Positions 13,100 to 16,806 of a stretch of DNA of 16,806 nt are shown piece by piece (the stretch's first letter is position 1; each line of letters starts with the position of its first letter). The position numbers and the translations under genes were made by a program. The stretch is from an uncultured Ruminococcus sp. (GTDB lineage Bacteria > Bacillota > Clostridia > Oscillospirales > Ruminococcaceae). The notes beneath the pieces are model-generated. The model worked only from the letters and a program-made list of their open reading frames with translations, did no database searches and was not told where the DNA came from. The stretch spans positions 1-16,806 of the forward strand of contig CALCRR010000345.1 in assembly GCA_937894495.1 (NCBI GenBank), written 5' to 3'.

Positions 13100-13351
13100 T
13101 TACTTGCCTATGCTGAGAAGCGCTTCAAACGCCTTGCCCAGTCCTGCGTCTACCGCAAAAAGGAACACAGCCATAACAGCCATTACGGAAAGAACTACTC
13201 CCGTATTGTTGACTACCTGCTGTCTTGTGGGCCAGACTACCTTTTTGAGCTCGCTTTTTAGCTCCTTGAAATACTGCTTTATGCCGCCCTTTTTCCCGGA
13301 CTTCTCAGCGTCCTTTTTTGATGACTTAGCAACCTGCTTGTCCTTAGCCAT
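13100..13351 (-). CDS. secE: Preprotein translocase subunit SecE
   Basis: An 83-residue, single-helix SecE of the Gram-positive type, an essential clamp of the SecYEG channel. The N-terminal third is very basic and Lys/Ser-rich (cytoplasmic). An amphipathic helix, YFKELKSELKKVVWPTRQQV, carries the conserved WPT(R) motif (about 40-43), and one transmembrane helix spans about residues 52-70. ATG 13351 has AAAGGAG eight bases upstream. It lies 18 bases after rpmG. Confidence 0.96.
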   Translation of the reverse strand: MAKDKQVAKSSKKDAEKSGKKGGIKQYFKELKSELKKVVWPTRQQVVNNTGVVLSVMAVMAVFLFAVDAGLGKAFEALLSIGK

Positions 13352-13369
13352 AAACTAGCTCCTTTCAGA

Positions 13370-13519
13370 TCACTTAGTCTCTTTGTGAAGAGTGTGCTTC
13401 TTGCAGAACTTGCAATACTTGTTCATTTCAAGTCTGTCAGGGTCATTCTTCTTGTTCTTCTTTGTGTTGTAGTTCCTCTGCTTGCATTCTGTACAAGCCA
13501 AGGTGATCTTTACTCTCAT
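13370..13519 (-). CDS. rpmG: 50S ribosomal protein L33, zinc-binding form
   Basis: A 49-residue ribosomal protein beginning [19 protein letters not shown] and ending in a basic [10 protein letters not shown] tail. The four cysteines C9, C12, C36 and C39 form the zinc-ribbon of the C+ paralogue; a zinc-independent copy, if present, would be elsewhere. ATG 13519 has AGGAGGTG upstream. It is the first gene of the operon, after a structured leader of about 167 bases. The frame immediately overlapping it is not coding. Confidence 0.97.
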   Translation of the reverse strand: MRVKITLACTECKQRNYNTKKNKKNDPDRLEMNKYCKFCKKHTLHKETK

Positions 13520-13686
13520 TTCGGCACCTCCTGACGAAATTTATACTCCGCAAAGAACTCTCGGAGTACGTCTTGCCTCCCTCATGCGCACTGCGCTGAC
13601 CCCGTTTTTTTGCGGGATCATGAGGTAACTTATGATCTTTTCGCACCGTAAAAATCGGCGCAAAAAAATAGACCTCACAAAGAGGT
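13520..13686 (-). promoter_or_regulatory. Structured 5' leader of the rpmG-secE-nusG operon
   Basis: From the inferred start near 13686 the RNA can fold into several helices. ACCTC/GAGGT (13672-13686) is at the very 5' end. GCACCG pairs with CGGCGC (13643-13661). A three-way junction is closed by CCTCATG (13580-13586) and CATGAGG (13619-13625), containing CCCG/CGGG and GCGCA/TGCGC hairpins. TACTCCG/CGGAGTA (13544-13568) lies just above the ribosome site. I do not recognise it as a known leader class. Confidence 0.55.
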
Positions 13687-13692
13687 ACACAT

Positions 13693-13721
13693 ATTATATC
13701 ACACCCAGCCGCCTTTGTCAA
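13693..13721 (-). promoter_or_regulatory. Consensus promoter of the rpmG-secE-nusG-rplK-rplA operon
   Basis: On the minus strand, TTGACA (13721-13716), 17 bases, TATAAT (13698-13693): both hexamers are exact consensus with ideal spacing, as expected for a highly expressed ribosomal operon. AT-rich sequence with A/T tracts lies upstream. Confidence 0.92.
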
Positions 13722-13794
13722 GCATTTTTATGAATTTTTTGTAAAATTTGCGTTTAGCGCCAACAGGCGGCAGGGAAGTTTCGGCAGCAGGGGC

Positions 13795-13823
13795 TTGACA
13801 CAGACCATATAAAGTGATACAAT
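13795..13823 (+). promoter_or_regulatory. Promoter of the aminotransferase gene
   Basis: TTGACA (13795-13800), 17 bases, TACAAT (13818-13823). It is divergent from the ribosomal operon promoter 74 bases away. Transcription would start near 13830. Confidence 0.85.
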
Positions 13824-13829
13824 TACTAA

Positions 13830-13976
13830 TTGATAATTCATGATGCATGATTAAAGATGTTCGCTGCGCTGACGGTCATGCACGTTTCGGCGCAAGATGC
13901 TAAACAGCTGACAATACCGGGTAAAGGGGTCATAACCTCTTAACATCTAACATTATAATAAAGAAGGTAAGTAAAA
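13830..13976 (+). promoter_or_regulatory. Leader of the aminotransferase gene, about 145 bases, possibly structured
   Basis: A long-range helix AGATGTT (13855-13861) with AACATCT (13942-13948) would close a domain of about 95 bases containing GCGC/GCGC and smaller pairings, ending just before the ribosome site (AAGGT near 13963). A TCATG/CATGA hairpin lies near 13838-13850. No T-box, SAM or other known riboswitch signature was recognised. Confidence 0.35.
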
Positions 13977-15197
13977 ATGAGAACATTTGCAAAATCCACA
14001 AAGCTTGATAATGTCTGTTACGATATCAGAGGACCTGTAATGGACGAGGCGGACAGAATGATAGCCAACGGCGAGAAGATACTAAAGCTCAACATCGGCA
14101 ACCCTGCGCCCTTTAACTTCAATGCGCCCGATAACATCTTAAAGGCGATGACCGATAATCTCAGGAACGCCCAGGGCTATTCGGCTTCAAAGGGCGTTGC
14201 CGAGGCGAGGGAGGCTATACTTAAATACCATCTGGGCAAGGGGCTCAAAGTTGCGGGTATCGAGGATATCTACACGGGCAACGGCGTGTCTGAGCTTATC
14301 GTGATGGTTATGCAGGGGCTGCTTGATAACGGTGACGAGGTGCTGCTGCCTGCCCCCGACTACCCCCTGTGGACAGCGGCGGTATCCCTCTCAGGCGGCA
14401 CTGCGGTGCACTATGCCTGTGACGAGCAGTCCGACTGGTATCCCGATATCGCGGATATGGAGAAGAAGATAACCGACAAAACCAAGGCTATCGTGGTGAT
14501 AAACCCCAACAACCCCACAGGCTCGGTCTACCCCAGGGAGATACTGGAGCAGATAGTGAAGCTCGCCCGAAAGCATGAGCTGATCATATTCTCCGACGAG
14601 ATCTACGACAGGCTGCTTATGGACGGGGTGGAGCACACCTCTATCGCCTCCATAGACCCCGACCTTTTCTGCGTGACCTTCAACGGCATATCAAAGTCGC
14701 ATATGTCCGCAGGCTTCAGGGCAGGCTGGATGGTGCTCAGCGGCGACAAGAGCAATGTGGGGGGCTATATCGAGGGACTGAATATGCTCTCGTCCATGAG
14801 GCTATGCTCAAACGTTCAGGCGCAGTATCTTATCCCCGAGGCTTTAAAGGGCACAGGCGCACCCGATAAGGAGCTGCTGCCCGGGGGCAGGATATACGAG
14901 CAGAGGGAGTGCATTTACACCCTGTTAAACGATATCGACGGCATAAGCGCCGTTAAGCCAAAGGCTGCCTTTTACATATTCCCGAAGATAGACGCTAAGC
15001 GCTTCAACATCACCAGCGACGAGCAGTTCGTGCTGGATTTTCTCAGGGAGAAAAAGGTGCTGCTGGTAAGCGGCACAGGCTTCAACGTCTCCACCCCCGA
15101 CCATTTCAGGATAGTATATCTCCCCGAGATAGACCAGCTCAAATACTCAATGGGCGAGCTGAAAGACTTCCTGAGAACCTACAAACAAGCCCCTTGA
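13977..15197 (+). CDS. Pyridoxal-phosphate aminotransferase, alanine-transaminase type (AlaA/AlaT-like)
   Basis: A 406-residue fold-type I aminotransferase. These enzymes exchange amino groups between an amino acid and a 2-oxo acid; the closest type I recall is the AlaA/AlaT group (glutamate-pyruvate, also valine). Motifs are LNIGNPAPF (38-46), GNGVSELI (101-108), the cofactor-binding NPNNPTG (176-182), SDEIYDRL (206-213), the Schiff-base lysine K240 in GISKSHMSAGFRAGW, with R248, and the substrate-carboxylate arginine R378 in HFRIVYLP. All catalytic residues are present and length is normal. ATG 13977 follows AAGAAGGTAAG. The gene is monocistronic, with its own promoter, leader and terminator. 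Exact substrate preference cannot be read from the sequence. Confidence 0.92.
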   Translation: MRTFAKSTKLDNVCYDIRGPVMDEADRMIANGEKILKLNIGNPAPFNFNAPDNILKAMTDNLRNAQGYSASKGVAEAREAILKYHLGKGLKVAGIEDIYTGNGVSELIVMVMQGLLDNGDEVLLPAPDYPLWTAAVSLSGGTAVHYACDEQSDWYPDIADMEKKITDKTKAIVVINPNNPTGSVYPREILEQIVKLARKHELIIFSDEIYDRLLMDGVEHTSIASIDPDLFCVTFNGISKSHMSAGFRAGWMVLSGDKSNVGGYIEGLNMLSSMRLCSNVQAQYLIPEALKGTGAPDKELLPGGRIYEQRECIYTLLNDIDGISAVKPKAAFYIFPKIDAKRFNITSDEQFVLDFLREKKVLLVSGTGFNVSTPDHFRIVYLPEIDQLKYSMGELKDFLRTYKQAP

Positions 15198-15212
15198 TCT
15201 GTGAGATATAAG

Positions 15213-15245
15213 AACGGACGAAGCATATTCGTCCGTTTTTTGTTT
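15213..15245 (+). terminator. Intrinsic terminator of the aminotransferase gene
   Basis: A perfect ten-base stem, AACGGACGAA (15213-15222) with TTCGTCCGTT (15228-15237), a five-base loop, and a T-rich tail (TTTTTTGTTTTG). It lies 15 bases after the stop and just before the end of the convergent dus gene. Confidence 0.95.
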
Positions 15246-15251
15246 TGCTCA

Positions 15252-16229
15252 TTACAGGCTTTCGATTATTTCTCCTGCCAGCTCTCCCGCTTCATCGAGG
15301 GTACACAAAGTGCCGCTTTTTGCCCTCAGCTTTGCAGAGCCGGGCAGCCCTTTTACGTACCACGCCACGTTTTTTCTGGCTTCCTTCATGCCCTGCTGCT
15401 CACCCTTGTAGCGGCAGAGATACTCGCAGTGCCTGAGCATTATGCGCATTCTTTCCTCAATATCGGGCTCGGCAGGCTCCTTACCCGTTTCGAGGTAGGA
15501 CTTTATGTTGCGAAACACCCAGGGTCTGCCGTAGGAGCCCCTTGCCAGCATGACCAGGTCGCAGCCTGTGTAGTCGTACATTTTTTTGCAGCTCTCCCCG
15601 TCGGTGACGTCGCCGTTGCCGAACACGGGAATGCTCACTGCCAGCTTTACCTGCTTAATTATATCCCAGTCGGCAGCGCCCGAGTAAAACTGATCTCTGG
15701 TCCTGCCGTGGACGGCGATCGCCGCAACACCTGCCTGCTCCAGCCGCTTTGCCAGCTCGGGGGCGTTCACGCTGTTTTTATCCCAGCCTGCACGTATCTT
15801 CACCGTAACGGGGCAGGGGGAGTTTTTCACCGTTTCGGCGGCTATCAGGGCGGCTAAGTCGGGGTCTCTCATCAGCGCTGAGCCGGAGCCGCTGCCCACT
15901 ATCTTAGGCACGGGGCAGCCCATGTTTATGTCGATTATATCGGGGGAGAACTCCCCCAGCTTATAGGCAGCCTTGCCCATAAAATAGGGGTCCTCGCCGA
16001 AAAGCTGCAGGGCATAGGGGCGCTCCTGAGGTTCTATCTCGCAGAGCCTTGCGGTCTTTTTATCGTTATAGCAAAGCCCCTTTGATGATATCATCTCGCT
16101 GACCAGATAGGCAGCCCCGAACTCCTTGCACATCAGCCGATAAGACTTATCCGCCACCGAAGCCATAGGCGCCAGCGCCGCTGTTTTTTCGATTTTTATG
16201 TTTTTGATCTTCACGTAATCCAAAATCAT
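15252..16229 (-). CDS. dusB: tRNA-dihydrouridine synthase, DusB type
   Basis: A 325-residue FMN-dependent enzyme that reduces specific uridines in tRNA to dihydrouridine with NADPH. Motifs are APMA (20-23), QLFGEDP, DINMGCPVPKIV with catalytic C105, the KIRAGW lysine K144, HGRTR (174-178), GNGD (204-207) and LARGSYGRPW. The bacterial Dus fold, with its C-terminal helical domain, is complete. The start is uncertain. ATG 16229 is used, GTG 16232 is adjacent, and TTG 16223 would place GGTGAT as a ribosome site. The promoter at 16241-16269 puts the transcript start only about five bases from the ATG, so the mRNA may be almost leaderless. It is convergent with the aminotransferase gene. Confidence 0.94.
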   Translation of the reverse strand: MILDYVKIKNIKIEKTAALAPMASVADKSYRLMCKEFGAAYLVSEMISSKGLCYNDKKTARLCEIEPQERPYALQLFGEDPYFMGKAAYKLGEFSPDIIDINMGCPVPKIVGSGSGSALMRDPDLAALIAAETVKNSPCPVTVKIRAGWDKNSVNAPELAKRLEQAGVAAIAVHGRTRDQFYSGAADWDIIKQVKLAVSIPVFGNGDVTDGESCKKMYDYTGCDLVMLARGSYGRPWVFRNIKSYLETGKEPAEPDIEERMRIMLRHCEYLCRYKGEQQGMKEARKNVAWYVKGLPGSAKLRAKSGTLCTLDEAGELAGEIIESL

Positions 16230-16240
16230 CACCGTTGTTT

Positions 16241-16269
16241 ATTATAGCACAGTTTGTGTTAATTTGCAA
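16241..16269 (-). promoter_or_regulatory. Promoter of dusB, very close to the start codon
   Basis: On the minus strand, TTGCAA (16269-16264), 17 bases, TATAAT (16246-16241). The predicted transcription start is near 16233-16235, immediately before GTGATG. The 140-base interval up to the next gene at 16370 holds nothing else I can support; no clear terminator for that gene was seen. Confidence 0.75.
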
Positions 16270-16369
16270 TGATGATTTTGTGCGCCGCACTGCATTTTGA
16301 TCAAGTTTTTTTCACCACTGAAACGGTGCGGAGTTTTCAAGGCGCAAAGCCTATTTATGCATTATTTTT

Positions 16370-16806
16370 CTATCTGCAAAGGCGGAAATTCATAGCAAAC
16401 TTCTCAAATTCGTCCATATCGTAAGAGGGTGCGTCTCTTGGTGAAGGTGAGTAATACTGCGGTTTTTCGGACTTTCTTGCCTTGTCTTCGGCTATCCAGC
16501 CGCTTATCACGTCATAGCAGCTAGAGCAGTGCTTTTTATGCTTATTCAGCCACTTCGACAGCCTGAAAATATAATTATCAACTTGTTGTGTTGACGACAT
16601 CGACGACAGACGACAATACTCCTCTTCGGTGAGAGCAACTAGGTTATTCTGGTCATAATGCATTTGGGGAGAGCTGTGCACAGACTCAGTATCAGTGTCC
16701 GTCTCCGTCTCAGTGTCCATAACAGTCTCAGTTACAGTTTCAGTGTCAGTGTCCGTCTCCATAACAGTATCCGTATCAGTATCCTTGTCAGTGTCAGTAT
16801 CCTTAT
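16370..16806 (-). CDS. Partial protein with Asp/Thr/Glu repeat tract, possibly phage replisome-organiser type (5' end outside window)
   Basis: The C-terminal 145 or so residues of a longer protein; the frame stays open to the right edge, so the start is missing. The visible N-terminal part (about 40 residues) is an acidic low-complexity tract of alternating Asp/Glu and Thr with occasional Lys, Val and Met (KDTDTD, ETDTDTE). The C-terminal part has LTEEEYCRLSSMS, an IFRLSKWLNKHKKHCSSCYDVISGWIAEDKAR helical segment and a Tyr/Pro/Ser-rich end. The pattern of an acidic repeat linker followed by a TxEEYxxL and xxISxWIxxD module resembles the C-termini of DnaD-like or phage replisome-organiser proteins. 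That resemblance is from memory and is weak. ATG codons inside the tract are not convincing starts. Confidence 0.6.
   Translation of the reverse strand, partial: KDTDTDKDTDTDTVMETDTDTETVTETVMDTETETDTDTESVHSSPQMHYDQNNLVALTEEEYCRLSSMSSTQQVDNYIFRLSKWLNKHKKHCSSCYDVISGWIAEDKARKSEKPQYYSPSPRDAPSYDMDEFEKFAMNFRLCR

Noticed and set aside
13443..13721. Minus-strand 92-codon frame over the leader and start of the ribosomal operon
   Set aside because: It overlaps rpmG in another frame, begins upstream of the inferred transcription start and has no ribosome site.
13830..13976. T-box or known amino-acid riboswitch before the aminotransferase
   Set aside because: There is no T-box consensus (AGGGTGGNACCGCG-like) and no other known aptamer core.

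Overview
The window looks like a chromosomal segment from a Ruminococcus-like member of the Clostridia (Oscillospiraceae). The evidence is AGGAGG-type ribosome sites, frequent TTG starts, TTGACA/TATAAT promoters, a Ser/Asp/Glu-rich lipoprotein, Thr-rich extracellular tails and a PadR-DUF1700-DUF4097-PspC cluster. The genus is an inference from style and has not been tested.

Positions 1-6570 are almost entirely minus-strand. A promoter at 6541-6569 drives a TTG-started MBOAT-like membrane protein. A one-pass membrane protein with a Thr/Glu/Pro tail, a YhcC/TIGR01212-type radical SAM protein, an unrecognised 150-residue protein and a TatD-linked-type radical SAM protein follow, with gaps of 47 bases or less or with overlaps. 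After a small inverted-repeat element come homoserine kinase (thrB) and an acidic-linker lipoprotein. The MBOAT-like protein has lost both histidines that define the catalytic centre of the family, and its neighbour is not the usual SGNH/DHHW partner. This is the strongest candidate for an undescribed function.

Positions 6570-11060 hold a divergently transcribed epimerase-like SDR gene, then the minus-strand cluster PadR > DUF1700 > DUF4097, with PspC downstream, and a plus-strand orphan spoVAC. Three unrelated MITE-like inverted-repeat elements sit in or beside these genes. One supplies the last base of the epimerase stop codon. One supplies about the last ten codons and the stop of the DUF4097 gene. 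One lies in the PadR operon leader. A perfect 21-bp palindrome overlies the PadR promoter and is a probable autoregulatory operator.

Positions 11060-13725 are the ribosomal/secretion operon rpmG-secE-nusG-rplK-rplA on the minus strand. It has a consensus promoter, a structured leader, a terminator, and two copies of an RNA motif that mimics the L1-binding site of 23S rRNA. One copy is before rplK and one is before rplA, which indicates L1 feedback control. rplJ and rplL do not follow.

Positions 13790-16806 hold an alanine-type aminotransferase gene (plus strand, strong promoter, about 145-base leader, clear terminator), a convergent dusB that may be transcribed with almost no leader, and the C-terminal part of a protein with an Asp/Thr/Glu repeat tract running off the right edge, possibly a phage replisome-organiser type.

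Gene-free stretches over 300 bases: 10032-10537 holds the PadR leader, a MITE-like element, the palindromic operator and divergent promoters. 13520-13976 holds two divergent promoters and the two leaders. No rRNA, tRNA, CRISPR array or transposase gene was seen.
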